This document shows, piece after piece, positions 24,311 through 33,617 of a stretch of DNA of 64,000 nucleotides. Every line of letters begins with the position of its first letter. The stretch's first letter is position 1. The DNA lies in NCBI GenBank assembly GCA_032464575.1, contig JAWDKM010000006.1, positions 310,001-374,000 on the forward strand, read 5' to 3'. The translations under genes were made by a program, and so were the position numbers. This stretch comes from Pontivivens sp032464575. GTDB lineage: Bacteria > Pseudomonadota > Alphaproteobacteria > Rhodobacterales > Rhodobacteraceae. The notes under the pieces were generated by a model, which was not told the origin of the DNA, did no database searches, and saw only the letters and a list, made by a program, of their open reading frames with translations.

Positions 24311-24890
24311 GCATCCGGGTCCGGCCTGCGAGCGTCAGCGCCCAGCCCAGCCCGACGAAGAGTGTGGTGAGCCCCGCCACCCAGACCACGACGCCGCCCC
24401 AGCCGATGTCGGTGGGATCGATGAAGTAATAGGGGAACCGCCCGTCGATCAGCCCGCGCCCCAGCGCGTAGACCAGATAGGTCATCGGGAATCCGGCCCA
24501 GATCACGGCGTCGCGCAGGCCGAGCCCCGCCTTCTCCGCCCGCAGCGCCCAGTAACCGAAGACCGTGAGCGGCACGACCGTGTGCAGCATATGGTCAGTC
24601 CAGAAATCGGGCTGCCCCGGCACGAAGCCCTGGTTGAGCAGTGCGTGGTAGACCAGCCCCACAACGCTGATCCAGACCGTCGCCGCCCCGGCAAGTGACG
24701 CACCCGGCCCGCGCCCGGTCAGTGCCGCATGGGTGAAGATCAGCGCAACCGCACTGTTGGTCAGAAACGTGAAGTAGCGCGCCTGCGTCCAGATCGCCTC
24801 TCCCGGCCCCTCGCCGCGCGACATCCGCAGCGCAGTGTTGGCGAGCACCGCCGACCACGCCAGCAAGGCGACGATTGTTTCCGCACGCAT
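24297..24890 (-). CDS. Pr6Pr family membrane protein
   Basis: A 197-residue inner-membrane protein with about six hydrophobic helices. The segments ARYFTFLTNSAVALIF, GFVPGQPDFWTDHMLHTVVP and FPMTYLVYALGRGLIDGRFP match the Pr6Pr family (related to FAR-17a/AIG1), whose function in bacteria is unknown. The ATG at 24890 has a GGAGG Shine-Dalgarno. It is convergent with the LptM-like gene and overlaps it by 14 bases, so it looks inserted into an ancestral argH-lysA operon. Confidence 0.8.
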   Translation of the reverse strand: MRAETIVALLAWSAVLANTALRMSRGEGPGEAIWTQARYFTFLTNSAVALIFTHAALTGRGPGASLAGAATVWISVVGLVYHALLNQGFVPGQPDFWTDHMLHTVVPLTVFGYWALRAEKAGLGLRDAVIWAGFPMTYLVYALGRGLIDGRFPYYFIDPTDIGWGGVVVWVAGLTTLFVGLGWALTLAGRTRMLSRT

Positions 24891-25037
24891 GGGCAATCCC
24901 TCCGTTCCGTCCCGCAAAATGCTACCTGCATGGGCATTTGGTGCAAGCCGGCCTCACCGTTTCGTGGCGGCATGCGAGCATCGTGGACTTGCGACATCGC
25001 GACGCTACTCTCGCTGTAGGAGAGAAGGAGACTGCCC

Positions 25038-25166
25038 GTGATCAGACTGGCCGCACTGACGCTCGTTACCCTGTCCCTGCTGGGCTGCGGCGCCACCAAT
25101 GACCTTGGCCGCGATGTCGTGCCGGCGGAGACGTTCTCGCCTGACCCCACGGCACCGATCAACTGA
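25038..25166 (+). CDS. Small lipoprotein, 42 residues
   Basis: It starts with GTG at 25038 after GGAGA and encodes a lipoprotein signal (VIRLAALTLVTLSLLGC) with lipobox LLGC, then GATNDLGRDVVPAETFSPD and a short tail to a stop at 25166. The mature part is about 26 residues. I know of no family. A second tiny lipoprotein follows 61 bases later on the same strand. Confidence 0.65.
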   Translation: MIRLAALTLVTLSLLGCGATNDLGRDVVPAETFSPDPTAPIN

Positions 25167-25227
25167 ACGCGGGAACTCCGTCTGGCGAGAGCGCGTTTCA
25201 CGGCCGAAGACATAACGGAGTATCACT

Positions 25228-25359
25228 ATGAAAAAGCTCACCATCCTGCTGGTGTCCGCCTTCGTCCTCGCCGCCTGCGCGCAGGCGCCCCTGACCGAGG
25301 GCGAGACGGTGGACGACGAGGGCATCGCCACCTCCGGTGCGGACTCGCTCACCTTCTGA
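25228..25359 (+). CDS. Small lipoprotein, 43 residues
   Basis: MKKLTILLVSAFVLAAC is a clear lipoprotein signal with lipobox LAAC; the mature part is an acidic, proline-poor peptide (AQAPLTEGETVDDEGIATSG and onward). A CGGAG Shine-Dalgarno precedes the ATG. The sequence is well formed but of unknown function, and resembles the previous gene only in layout. Confidence 0.68.
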   Translation: MKKLTILLVSAFVLAACAQAPLTEGETVDDEGIATSGADSLTF

Positions 25360-25428
25360 GCTTCGCTTGAACCTCGGGCGATCTCCCGCTAGGGGACGGC
25401 AACCGCCGCCCCGTCCGGGAGATTGCCC

Positions 25429-25746
25429 ATGTCGCCGCTGCGCCTGACCTACCTCGCCCTCGCGATCATCGGTACCGTGCTGCCCATGGCGTATTTTCTG
25501 CCGTGGCTGGCTGAGAACGACTGGTCGCTTGCCGCGATGATCGAGGCGTGGAACGTGAGCGACGCCACGACCGGCCTCGTCTACGATCTGACCGTCGCCG
25601 CCGCCGCCTTGACCATCTGGATCATTGCCGAGGTCCGCGTCCGCCGCGACTGGTCTTCCCTCATCGCGATCCCCGCGATCTTCTGCATCGGGGTAAGCTG
25701 CGGGCTGCCGCTTTACCTCTTCCTTCGTTCGCGCGGACAGGGCTGA
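25429..25746 (+). CDS. DUF2834 family membrane protein
   Basis: A 105-residue protein with three hydrophobic segments (about residues 5-27, 50-70 and 78-100) and the DUF2834 pattern PMAYFLPWLAENDWSLAAMI, VYDLTVAAAALTIWIIAEV and GVSCGLPLYLFLRSR. Its function is unknown. A TTG two codons earlier is also possible. It ends 2 bases before the lysA start and is probably cotranscribed with it. Confidence 0.83.
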   Translation: MSPLRLTYLALAIIGTVLPMAYFLPWLAENDWSLAAMIEAWNVSDATTGLVYDLTVAAAALTIWIIAEVRVRRDWSSLIAIPAIFCIGVSCGLPLYLFLRSRGQG

Positions 25747-25748
25747 CC

Positions 25749-27023
25749 ATGGACCATTTCATCTATCGTGACGGCATCCTGCATGCCGAAGACGTGCCAC
25801 TGCCCGAGATCGTCCGGGCCGTCGGCTCTCCGGTCTATGTCTATTCCACCGCCACGCTGGAGCGGCACTACCGCGTCTTTGCCGAGGCGCTGGCGGGCAT
25901 GCCGCACCTGATCTGCTACGCGATGAAGGCCAACTCCAACATGGCCGTGCTGCGCGTGATGGCCCGGCTCGGGGCGGGCATGGACGTCGTCTCCATCGGT
26001 GAGTACCGCCGCGCGCGGGCGGCCGGCGTTCCGGGGGACAGGATCGTTTTTTCCGGCGTCGGCAAGACCACGGCGGAGATGACCTACGCGCTTGAGAACG
26101 GCATCCGCCAGTTCAACGTGGAGAGCGAGCCGGAGCTCGTCCGCCTCTCCGCCGTCGCGACCTCGCTGGGCAAGAGTGCGCCGATCACCATCCGCGTGAA
26201 CCCGGACGTGGATGCGCGTACCCACGCAAAGATCGCCACCGGCAAGTCGGAGAACAAGTTCGGCATCCCGATCTCCAAGGCGCGGGAGGTCTACGCGATG
26301 GCCGCCGTGCTCGACGGGATCGAGGTGGTCGGGATCGACGTCCACATCGGCTCCCAGCTCACGGAGCTCGAACCCTATGAGGACGCCTTCAACAAGGTCG
26401 CCGCCCTGACGCTCGCCCTGCGCGCGGATGGCCACGACATCCGGCGCCTCGACCTCGGCGGTGGCCTCGGCATCCCCTATCGCCGCGCCAATGAGGCGCC
26501 GCCGCTGCCCTTCGATTATGGCGAGGTGATCCGGCGCACGGTCGGCGATCTGGATTGCGAGATCGAGATCGAGCCCGGCCGCCTGATCGCGGGCAATGCC
26601 GGACTGCTGGTCAGCGAGGTGATCTACAGGAAGGCGGGCGAGGGCCGGGATTTCCTGATCCTCGACGCGGCGATGAACGACCTGATCCGCCCCGCCATGT
26701 ACGACGCCTGGCACGACATCGTCCCGGTGATCGAGCCGCGGGCGGGCGTGAACCTGCAGCCCTTCGACGTGGTCGGGCCGGTCTGCGAGAGCGGCGACAC
26801 GTTCGCCAGGGCCCGCGACCTGCCGGGTCTCGAAGCGGGCGATCTGGTCGCCTTCCGCTCCGCCGGGGCCTACGGCGCGGTCATGTCCTCCGAATACAAC
26901 TCCCGCCCCCTGATCCCGGAGGTGCTGGTGAGCGGCGACCGCTACGACGTCGTTCGCGCCCGTCCGACCTACGAGGAAATGATCGCGCGCGACGCCGTGC
27001 CCGACTGGCTGGTCGATGGCTGA
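25749..27023 (+). CDS. lysA: Diaminopimelate decarboxylase
   Basis: LysA decarboxylates meso-diaminopimelate to lysine using PLP. The 424-residue protein has the PLP lysine in ICYAMKANSNMAVLR, the glycine-rich GGGLGIPY phosphate-binding loop, EPGRLIAGNAG, and the substrate/interface motif GPVCESGDTFAR with the catalytic Cys. The start ATG at 25749 lies 2 bases after the DUF2834 gene. The downstream hydratase gene starts inside its last codons. Confidence 0.97.
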   Translation: MDHFIYRDGILHAEDVPLPEIVRAVGSPVYVYSTATLERHYRVFAEALAGMPHLICYAMKANSNMAVLRVMARLGAGMDVVSIGEYRRARAAGVPGDRIVFSGVGKTTAEMTYALENGIRQFNVESEPELVRLSAVATSLGKSAPITIRVNPDVDARTHAKIATGKSENKFGIPISKAREVYAMAAVLDGIEVVGIDVHIGSQLTELEPYEDAFNKVAALTLALRADGHDIRRLDLGGGLGIPYRRANEAPPLPFDYGEVIRRTVGDLDCEIEIEPGRLIAGNAGLLVSEVIYRKAGEGRDFLILDAAMNDLIRPAMYDAWHDIVPVIEPRAGVNLQPFDVVGPVCESGDTFARARDLPGLEAGDLVAFRSAGAYGAVMSSEYNSRPLIPEVLVSGDRYDVVRARPTYEEMIARDAVPDWLVDG

Positions 27024-27789
27024 GCCGCTCGGCGCGCTGCTGGCCCGGACGCGGCGCGCCGGTGCGCGGCTGGCGACCTATCCGGAGCCCGCGCCGGTCG
27101 ACCTCGTGGAGGGCTACCGGGTGCAGGACGACATGGCCGAGGCCATGGACCGCCCGGTCATCGGCTGGAAGATCGGCTTGACCTCCCGCGCCGCGCAGGA
27201 GGCGATGGGCGTGGGCGAGCCGATCTGCGGCCCGCTCTTCGACGGCCTCGTCCACGCGTCGCCCGCACACCTCGCCGTCAGTGCCGCTGACCTGCGCGTG
27301 CTCGAAGCCGAGATCGCGGTGCGCATGGCGCAGGACCTCCCCCGAACCGGCGCCGCCGTTACCCGCGAAGACGTCGCCGCGGCCATCGCGACGGTCCATC
27401 CCGCCTTCGAGCTTGCCACCAAGCGGCTGCCCGGCACGATCCGCGAAAGCGCGCCATGGATCGCCGCCGACGGTGCCGTGAACCAGCATCTGGTCCTCGG
27501 TGAGGGTATCGACTGGCGGCCCGACCTCGACCTCGCGACGGAACCAGTGAAGGTCCACGCCGGCGACACGACCGTCGCAACAGGCATCGGCGCCAACGCG
27601 CTGGGCGACCCGCTCGCCGTGGTCACCTGGCTCGCGAACCACCTCCACGGACGCGGGCGGATGCTTCGGGCAGGGGACATCGTCTCCACCGGTCTGCTGA
27701 CGGAGATGATCGTGGCGGAGTTCGACGTATCCTACACGGCCCGCTTCGCCGATCTCGGCACCGTGACCGTCCAGCTCGACCAAGCCTGA
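27016..27789 (+). CDS. 2-keto-4-pentenoate hydratase (MhpD/FAH family)
   Basis: A 257-residue protein of the fumarylacetoacetate hydrolase fold, closest to 2-keto-4-pentenoate hydratases and decarboxylases of aromatic meta-cleavage. Conserved segments are GWKIGLTSRAAQEAMGVGEP, LRVLEAEIAVRM (metal-binding Glu pair) and ANHLHGRGRMLRAGDIVSTG. The start overlaps the lysA stop by 8 bases, an unusual coupling because no aromatic-catabolism genes are nearby. The actual substrate may differ from the named one. Confidence 0.85.
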   Translation: MAEPLGALLARTRRAGARLATYPEPAPVDLVEGYRVQDDMAEAMDRPVIGWKIGLTSRAAQEAMGVGEPICGPLFDGLVHASPAHLAVSAADLRVLEAEIAVRMAQDLPRTGAAVTREDVAAAIATVHPAFELATKRLPGTIRESAPWIAADGAVNQHLVLGEGIDWRPDLDLATEPVKVHAGDTTVATGIGANALGDPLAVVTWLANHLHGRGRMLRAGDIVSTGLLTEMIVAEFDVSYTARFADLGTVTVQLDQA

Positions 27790-27909
27790 TCCCGCCCTTG
27801 CGTCATCACGTCCGCGCAAGTTGACGCGCTGCGGCCTTGGTCCTGCCCCGGTGCTGCGCTACGCTTCCGGTCAAGCGATGCGCCCGGCCGCGTGTCGCGG
27901 GAGGCGCAG

Positions 27910-30471
27910 ATGCACGACACCCGCACCGATACCGACAGCATCCGCAGGCAGATCGCCCGGCGGATCGCCCGCACCCGGCTCGTCATCGCATCCGAGCGCG
28001 CGGCGCGGGTCTTCTGGCCTCTCTGGACCTTCGTGCTCGCCGTCGTGGCCGTGATCGGCTTCGGCGGTGCCGCCTATCTCAACGCCTTCGCGCCCTGGCC
28101 CGCCGTGCTCGCCGTCCTGGTTGCAGGCGGGCTCTTCGGCCTGGGCGCCGCCCGCTTTCGCTGGCCGGATCGGGAGGATGCGGCCCTCCTCCTCGATCTC
28201 CAGGGCGACGGCCGCCCGCTCGCGACGCTCGAGGACCGCCCGGCGGAGGAGCCGACGGCGGAGCAGCGCGCCGTCTGGGACGCGCACCGTCGCCGTGCCT
28301 TCGACAGGGCGGGCGCATTGCAGGTGCCGCCGGCCGATCTGCGCGTCGCGCGGCAGGATCCGCTGGCGCTGCGCCTTCTGGCGGCGACCGCCTGCGTCGT
28401 GGCCCTCATCTTCGTGCGCGGCGGCGATACCGATCCCGGCGTGCTGATCGGTGGCGGCCCGGCCGTGGCCGCGGGCCCGGCCTTCGAGGCTTGGGCGACA
28501 CCTCCGGGCTATACCGGCGCCCCCACCCTCTACCTGACCGAACGGGCGGGCGAGCCCGCCGCGATCCCGCTGCCCGCCGGAACCGAGATCGTGATGCGCG
28601 CCTATGGCGACGACTTCGCGCTGGAGGAAAGCCTGAGTGCGGAGGGCAACACGCCGCTCACAAGCCTCGCCCCCGGCCTCGCCGATGCAAGCTTCACGGT
28701 GGAGCAGGGCGGGCGGATGAGCCTGCGCCGCGGCCGGTCGGAGCTTGCGAGCTGGACCTTCACCGTGGATGGCGACCTCTCCCCCACCATCCGTTTCGAC
28801 GGGGAGATCGCGCGGGCGCAGGCGGGCGCTACCGAGGTGCCCTTCGCCGCCACCGACGATTACGAGGTCGCGCGGGCCGAGATGACCGTGACCCTCGATC
28901 TCGACGCCGTCGACCGCCGCTACGGCCTCGCCGCCGAGCCCATGGCGCGCGAACCGCTCGTCGTCGACCTGCCGCTGCCCGCCCGTGTCGTGGGGCAGGA
29001 GCTGACCGAGGTCATGGTGCAGGACTTCTCGACCCACCCCTTCGCCGCGATGCCGGTGCAGGTGCATCTCACGGTCTATGACGGGGCCGAGCAGTCGGGC
29101 CGCAGCGAAACGCGGGAGCTCGAACTGCCCCGCCGCTCCTTCTTCGACCCGCTCGCCCGCGCCATCGTGGAGCAGCGCCGGGACCTCCTCTGGGCGCCGG
29201 AGGAGAACGCGCACCGTGTCAGCCAGGTTTTGCGCGCCGTCTCCTACCGGCCCGAGGAGCTGGAGGTGCCGTCCGGCGCCTTCCTGCAACTGCGTACCGC
29301 GATCCGCGCGCTCGACGCCGCGCGGGACGAAGGCACCGTGCTCGACCGCACCGACGAGATCGCCGAGCAGCTCTGGGCCACCGCCCTCTCCATCGAGGAC
29401 GGCCGCCTCGCCGATGCCGCCGCTGCCCTGCGCCGCGCGCAGGAACGCCTGAGCCAGGCGCTGGAGGAAGGGGCGAGCGACGAGGAGATCGCGGAGCTCA
29501 TGCAGGAACTCCGCCAGGCGATGCAGGACTACATGCGCCAGATGGCCGAGGCGCTCCAGGACAATCCGGAGGCGCAGCAACGCGCCGAGCAGTCCATGGA
29601 AAACGGCATGACCATGAGCCAGCAGGACCTCCAGGACCTGCTCGACCGGATCCAGGAACTCTCCGAACAGGGCGACCGGGACGAGGCGCAACGTCTCCTC
29701 GATCAGCTCGCCCAGATGATGGAGAACATGACCATGGCCCTCAACGGCCAGGGGCAGGGCGAGGGCCAGCCCGGCGGGCCGGGCGAGGGCGGCACCCCGC
29801 AGGAGGGCGTTCAGGATCTCCTCCGCCAGCAGCAGGAGCTCGCCGACCGTTCCTTCGAGGAACTCCAGCGCCAGTTCCGCGAGGGGATGGGGCAGGGCCA
29901 GGGTCAGCAAGGCCAGCAGGGTCAACAGGGCCAGCAGCAGGGCACGCCGAGCCAGCCGGAAGGCGGCGCGGGCGGGCAGGGGCAGGGTCAACAGGGCCTC
30001 CAGGGCCTCGCCGAGACGCAGGAGGCGCTGCGCCGCCTGCTCGATGAATTGGGTGAGGGCCTGCCGGGCGACGGCAGCCGCGACGCGCTGGACGAGGCCG
30101 AGCGCGAGATGGCCGATTCCCGCGATGCGCTCCAGCGCGAGGATGGCCGCGGCGCCCTCGACAGCCAGGCCGAGGCGATGGAGTCTCTGCGGGAGACCCT
30201 GCGCCAGCTCGATCAGGAAACCGAGGCGAACCCCTCCCCGAACCAGGGCGATGTGGCGGCTGAGTCCGGTGAGAACGGCGATGCCCGCGACCCGCTGGGC
30301 CGACCCACGGCAAACGGCCGCGCGCTCGACGGCGAGGGGGACATGGTCCCGGATATCGGGCCGCTGGGTTCCGTTCAGGACCTGATGGACGAGATCCGCC
30401 GCCGCTCGGCGGAGCAGGAGCGCCCGGCGGAGGAGCGTGAATATCTCCGCCGCCTGCTCGACCGGTTCTGA
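27910..30471 (+). CDS. TIGR02302 (DUF4175) family membrane protein with a Gln/Gly-rich region
   Basis: An 853-residue protein conserved in alphaproteobacteria without known function. It has hydrophobic segments near residues 34-55, 58-77 and about 155-172, then a beta-rich domain and a long, mostly helical acidic domain. From about residue 610 it carries low-complexity GQGQGEGQPGGPGEGG and QGQQGQQGQQGQQQG tracts. The ATG at 27910 has GGGAGG upstream; a GTG six codons earlier is less likely. Its position after lysA is typical. A strong terminator follows. Confidence 0.85.
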   Translation: MHDTRTDTDSIRRQIARRIARTRLVIASERAARVFWPLWTFVLAVVAVIGFGGAAYLNAFAPWPAVLAVLVAGGLFGLGAARFRWPDREDAALLLDLQGDGRPLATLEDRPAEEPTAEQRAVWDAHRRRAFDRAGALQVPPADLRVARQDPLALRLLAATACVVALIFVRGGDTDPGVLIGGGPAVAAGPAFEAWATPPGYTGAPTLYLTERAGEPAAIPLPAGTEIVMRAYGDDFALEESLSAEGNTPLTSLAPGLADASFTVEQGGRMSLRRGRSELASWTFTVDGDLSPTIRFDGEIARAQAGATEVPFAATDDYEVARAEMTVTLDLDAVDRRYGLAAEPMAREPLVVDLPLPARVVGQELTEVMVQDFSTHPFAAMPVQVHLTVYDGAEQSGRSETRELELPRRSFFDPLARAIVEQRRDLLWAPEENAHRVSQVLRAVSYRPEELEVPSGAFLQLRTAIRALDAARDEGTVLDRTDEIAEQLWATALSIEDGRLADAAAALRRAQERLSQALEEGASDEEIAELMQELRQAMQDYMRQMAEALQDNPEAQQRAEQSMENGMTMSQQDLQDLLDRIQELSEQGDRDEAQRLLDQLAQMMENMTMALNGQGQGEGQPGGPGEGGTPQEGVQDLLRQQQELADRSFEELQRQFREGMGQGQGQQGQQGQQGQQQGTPSQPEGGAGGQGQGQQGLQGLAETQEALRRLLDELGEGLPGDGSRDALDEAEREMADSRDALQREDGRGALDSQAEAMESLRETLRQLDQETEANPSPNQGDVAAESGENGDARDPLGRPTANGRALDGEGDMVPDIGPLGSVQDLMDEIRRRSAEQERPAEEREYLRRLLDRF

Positions 30472-30496
30472 CGTCACCCATGGCTTTCAATGCGAA

Positions 30497-30519
30497 ACGG
30501 CCCGCCAGAGGCGGGCCGT
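30497..30519. terminator. Bidirectional terminator between TIGR02302 and zinc-ribbon genes
   Basis: ACGGCCCGCC pairs perfectly with GGCGGGCCGT around AGA, with T-containing flanks on both strands (ATTTCGTTC on plus, TTTCGC on minus). It sits between two convergent genes. Confidence 0.75.
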
Positions 30520-30546
30520 ATTTCGTTCAGGACTGATCCGGAGGCA

Positions 30547-31869
30547 TCAGCCGGAGGTCGGCGCCCCGCCCCCCGTCAAACCGCGATAGGTGTCGCTGAT
30601 CGACAGCCGCAGGGCGTCCACCCCGCTCGCATAGGCCTCCAGCACCGGCGCGGCGGTCGGAACCGCCGCCGACAGGCTGGGCGCGATCATGTAGACGACC
30701 GCGAGCACGACGAAGAGCATGATCGCGACCGCGAAGCCCAGCACGCCGCGGCCCCGTGCGGGGACGTCGTCGGCGGCCATGGAGGCCGCAGAAATCTCGG
30801 TCTCCGCGGTATCCTGCTCCTGCTCGGGCAGCGCGATGGCTTCCGACGCGCCGGGGCGCTTGGGCCGCGGCCGCCGGGACAGTGGGACGACGCGGTCGTC
30901 ATCGGTACCCTCGGCGGCGGTGGGCGTTTCGGTTCCGGGACGCTGCGGACGCTCGCGGCGCGGACGGCGCGGCGCTTCCGGCAGCTCCTCCACCGTGTCG
31001 TCCGACGCCTCGCCCTGCGCGTCGTCGCTGTCGATCAGGCGGCGCAGATCCGCCATGACGTTCGGATCGGTTTCTGCATTGTCCGCGTCGGCGGCTGGCG
31101 CCTCCTGCTCCGGCGCGACCTCGGCGCTGGCCGCGGCCTGTTCCTGCTCGCGCTGCGCCGCCCGTGCGGCGCGGCGGGCCGCGCGGCGGGCGCGCATCGC
31201 CTCGAAGGCGGCGTCAGCGCTCTGTCGCACGCTGTTGTCGGGCTGGGGCACGGGCGGGATCGACATGCCGTCGACGGTATCCTCGCCCTCGGGTTCGGAG
31301 CGGGCCTCCTCTGCGTACTCTTCGAACTCGGCGGCGGGTGCCTCGTCCTCCACCGGCCCGGCCGCCTCATGATCCTCGCCTGCAACGTCGTCCTGTTGCG
31401 CGAAAACCTCATCGTCGGTCCCATCCGCGGGAATGTCGCCCGGTGCGGTCTCCTCACCGTCGGAGAGTGCGTTCGCTGGCTCGAAGGACGGCGCGTCGAC
31501 CTCGTCGGGAGCTGCATCGGTCGGAGCTTCCACGGCTTCTTCGGTCGCATCCCCCTTCGTTACCGGCCGGGCGAGCAGTTCGCGCAGCACGTTGGCGTCG
31601 AAGGCGGGCTGGCCGTCCGTCTCCGCGACGACCTCCGCTTCTTCGACAGGCGACTCCTCGACCGGTGCCTCCTCGGCAGGCGCAGGTGGCGCATCCGCGA
31701 GAACCGGTTCGGGTTCAGTCACTTGCGGGGCGGGTGCTGCCTCGGCCTCCGGCGGGCTCACATGCCAGCCGTTGCCGCAGTTGCCGCATTCGACCTTCCG
31801 CCCCTGCGCGGGAATGGCGCTGTCGGGCACCTCGTATTGCGTGGCGCAGTTCGGGCAGATCAGCCGCAT
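30547..31869 (-). CDS. MJ0042-type zinc-ribbon protein with one membrane helix
   Basis: A 440-residue protein. The N-terminus MRLICPNCATQYEVPDSAIP followed by VECGNCGNGWHV is an MJ0042 zinc finger with two CxxC pairs. Then comes about 300 residues of acidic, Ala/Glu/Pro-rich, probably disordered sequence, with a basic helix of Arg/Ala repeats near residue 230. A single membrane helix lies at about residues 375-397. The start at 31869 is set by the zinc finger. Function is unknown; it is divergent from ftsE. Confidence 0.8.
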   Translation of the reverse strand: MRLICPNCATQYEVPDSAIPAQGRKVECGNCGNGWHVSPPEAEAAPAPQVTEPEPVLADAPPAPAEEAPVEESPVEEAEVVAETDGQPAFDANVLRELLARPVTKGDATEEAVEAPTDAAPDEVDAPSFEPANALSDGEETAPGDIPADGTDDEVFAQQDDVAGEDHEAAGPVEDEAPAAEFEEYAEEARSEPEGEDTVDGMSIPPVPQPDNSVRQSADAAFEAMRARRAARRAARAAQREQEQAAASAEVAPEQEAPAADADNAETDPNVMADLRRLIDSDDAQGEASDDTVEELPEAPRRPRRERPQRPGTETPTAAEGTDDDRVVPLSRRPRPKRPGASEAIALPEQEQDTAETEISAASMAADDVPARGRGVLGFAVAIMLFVVLAVVYMIAPSLSAAVPTAAPVLEAYASGVDALRLSISDTYRGLTGGGAPTSG

Positions 31870-32046
31870 TTCGTTGTCCCCTCCCCTTCGGTCCGCGCAC
31901 GTGCGCGGCGCGATCATTCACCCCTAAACGACCGGTCGGGGAAATCTAGCGCGCAAATCGCACAGTGCCTAGAGCCGAAGAGATTGTGGCCTTCGTGCCG
32001 ATCTGCGATGGTCCAGCCGGGGCCAACAAGAAGAAACGGGGCAGCG

Positions 32047-32724
32047 GTGATCGAATTCGAAGAGGCGGGCTTCAGCTATGGCGGCGACCGGATCCTGTCG
32101 GGCCTTACGCTGCAGGTCACTCCGGGCTCGTTCCACTTCCTCACCGGGCCGTCGGGCGCGGGAAAGACCACATTCCTGAAGATGTGCTACCTCGCGCTGC
32201 GGCCCAGCGAGGGACGGATGCTGAGCTTCGGGCGGGAAGCCGCGGGGCTGGACCGGGACGACATCGCGCGGCAGCGGCAGCGCATCGGCGTGATGCACCA
32301 GAACTGCCAGTTCCTCGACCACCTGAGCCTGCGCGACAACATCATGTTGCCCTTGCGCGTCAGTGGCCGCGCCGACGGCAACAGCGACCAGGACCTCGAC
32401 GATCTCCTGACATGGGTGGGGCTGGAGCACCGCGCCGATGCCCTGCCGCCGGAACTCTCGGGCGGGGAACGTCAGCGCGCCGCCCTCGCCCGTGCCATCA
32501 TCGTCGCCCCCGACGTCATCGTCGCGGATGAGCCCACCGGCAACCTCGACTGGGCCATGGCGGAGAAGGTGCTGCGCCTCCTCGTCGAACTCAACCGGCT
32601 GGGCAAGGCCATCCTCATCGCGACCCATGATCTCAACCTGATCCGCGCGGCAAAGGCCGACGTGAACGCCCGCGTGCTGCGCCTCGCCAAGGGGCGGATG
32701 ACCGTCGCGGGGACCGAACTGTGA
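32047..32724 (+). CDS. ftsE: Cell-division ATP-binding protein FtsE
   Basis: FtsE is the ATPase that with FtsX activates peptidoglycan hydrolases at the septum. The 225-residue ABC protein has Walker A GPSGAGKTTFLK, the signature LSGGERQRAALARA, Walker B VIVADEPTGNLD and the H-loop ATHDLNL. The start is GTG at 32047 (VIEFEEAGFSYGG), as no ATG fits. Its stop overlaps the ftsX start (GTGA), so the pair is coupled. Confidence 0.95.
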   Translation: MIEFEEAGFSYGGDRILSGLTLQVTPGSFHFLTGPSGAGKTTFLKMCYLALRPSEGRMLSFGREAAGLDRDDIARQRQRIGVMHQNCQFLDHLSLRDNIMLPLRVSGRADGNSDQDLDDLLTWVGLEHRADALPPELSGGERQRAALARAIIVAPDVIVADEPTGNLDWAMAEKVLRLLVELNRLGKAILIATHDLNLIRAAKADVNARVLRLAKGRMTVAGTEL

Positions 32725-33608
32725 GGGCCCTCCGGCCTGCCGCGAAGGCGGAGAACATCGTTCCGCCCTCGGGCTTCACCGCCTGGCTCGTCAGTGCCAC
32801 GGCCATCGCGATGGCCGCCCTTGCAGTCGCGGCGCTGGCCGCCTCTCTCGCTGCGGGCCGGCTGGCGGAGCGCTGGTCGGCGGAGCTTGCCCGCTCCTCC
32901 ACCATCACCGTGCTCGCAAGCGCGCCGGACATGGACGCGCAGGCTGAGGCGGCTCTCGCGGCCGCCGAGACCACGGCCGGGATCATCGAGGCGCGCCTTC
33001 TCACCCGGGAGGAGCAGGCGGATCTGCTCACCCCCTGGCTCGGCACCTCCCTCACTCTCGACGTGCTGCCGCTGCCCCGCATCATCGTGATGGAGGAGAG
33101 CGAGGCAGGTCCGGACATGGAGAGCCTGCACCTGCGCCTCGCCGGAGAAGCGCCGGATGCGGTGCTCGACGATCACACGCGCTGGCGGCGGCCGATGGTC
33201 TCTGCCGCGCGGCGGCTCGGCGTCTTCGCCCTCGGCGCGCTGGTGCTGATCCTCGTCGCCACGGCGACGATGATTACTCTGGCCGCCCAGGCGGCGCTGG
33301 CGGCGAACGCGCAGCTCATCCGGACGCTGCGGCTGATCGGGGCGCAGGACCGCTACATCGCCCGCGCCTTCGTGCGCCGCTTCACCCTGCGCGCGGGTGC
33401 AGGAGCCGTCATCGGCACCGGGCTCGCCGCCCTCGGCCTCGCGCTGATGCCCGACGTGGCGCGGGAGGCCGCGTTCGTGACCCGCCTCGGACCGGAGGGC
33501 GCGGAATGGGCGCTCTTCCTCACCATACCCTTGATCGCGGCGCTCACCGCGTTTATCGCGACGCGCATGGCGGCCTTCGCCATGCTGCGTCGCCTGGAGG
33601 ATGGCTGA
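32721..33608 (+). CDS. ftsX: Cell-division permease FtsX
   Basis: A 295-residue permease with one N-terminal membrane segment (about residues 15-40), a periplasmic domain of about 120 residues, and three C-terminal segments, the FtsX topology. GVFALGALVLILVATATMITLAAQAAL and the RTLRLIGAQDRYIARAFVRR coupling region match the family. It acts with FtsE at the divisome. It overlaps ftsE by 4 bases and is followed 9 bases later by plsC. Confidence 0.92.
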   Translation: MRALRPAAKAENIVPPSGFTAWLVSATAIAMAALAVAALAASLAAGRLAERWSAELARSSTITVLASAPDMDAQAEAALAAAETTAGIIEARLLTREEQADLLTPWLGTSLTLDVLPLPRIIVMEESEAGPDMESLHLRLAGEAPDAVLDDHTRWRRPMVSAARRLGVFALGALVLILVATATMITLAAQAALAANAQLIRTLRLIGAQDRYIARAFVRRFTLRAGAGAVIGTGLAALGLALMPDVAREAAFVTRLGPEGAEWALFLTIPLIAALTAFIATRMAAFAMLRRLEDG

Positions 33609-33617
33609 GGACCCCCG

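Noticed and set aside
29740..30010. Short tandem repeats near the end of the TIGR02302 gene, considered as a CRISPR or satellite
   Set aside because: They are in-frame Gln/Gly codon repeats within the protein and lack unique spacers.
27871..30477. 868-codon minus-strand frame opposite the TIGR02302 gene
   Set aside because: Leu/Ala/Arg shadow of a Gln/Glu-rich gene; the plus strand has a proper start, Shine-Dalgarno and terminator.
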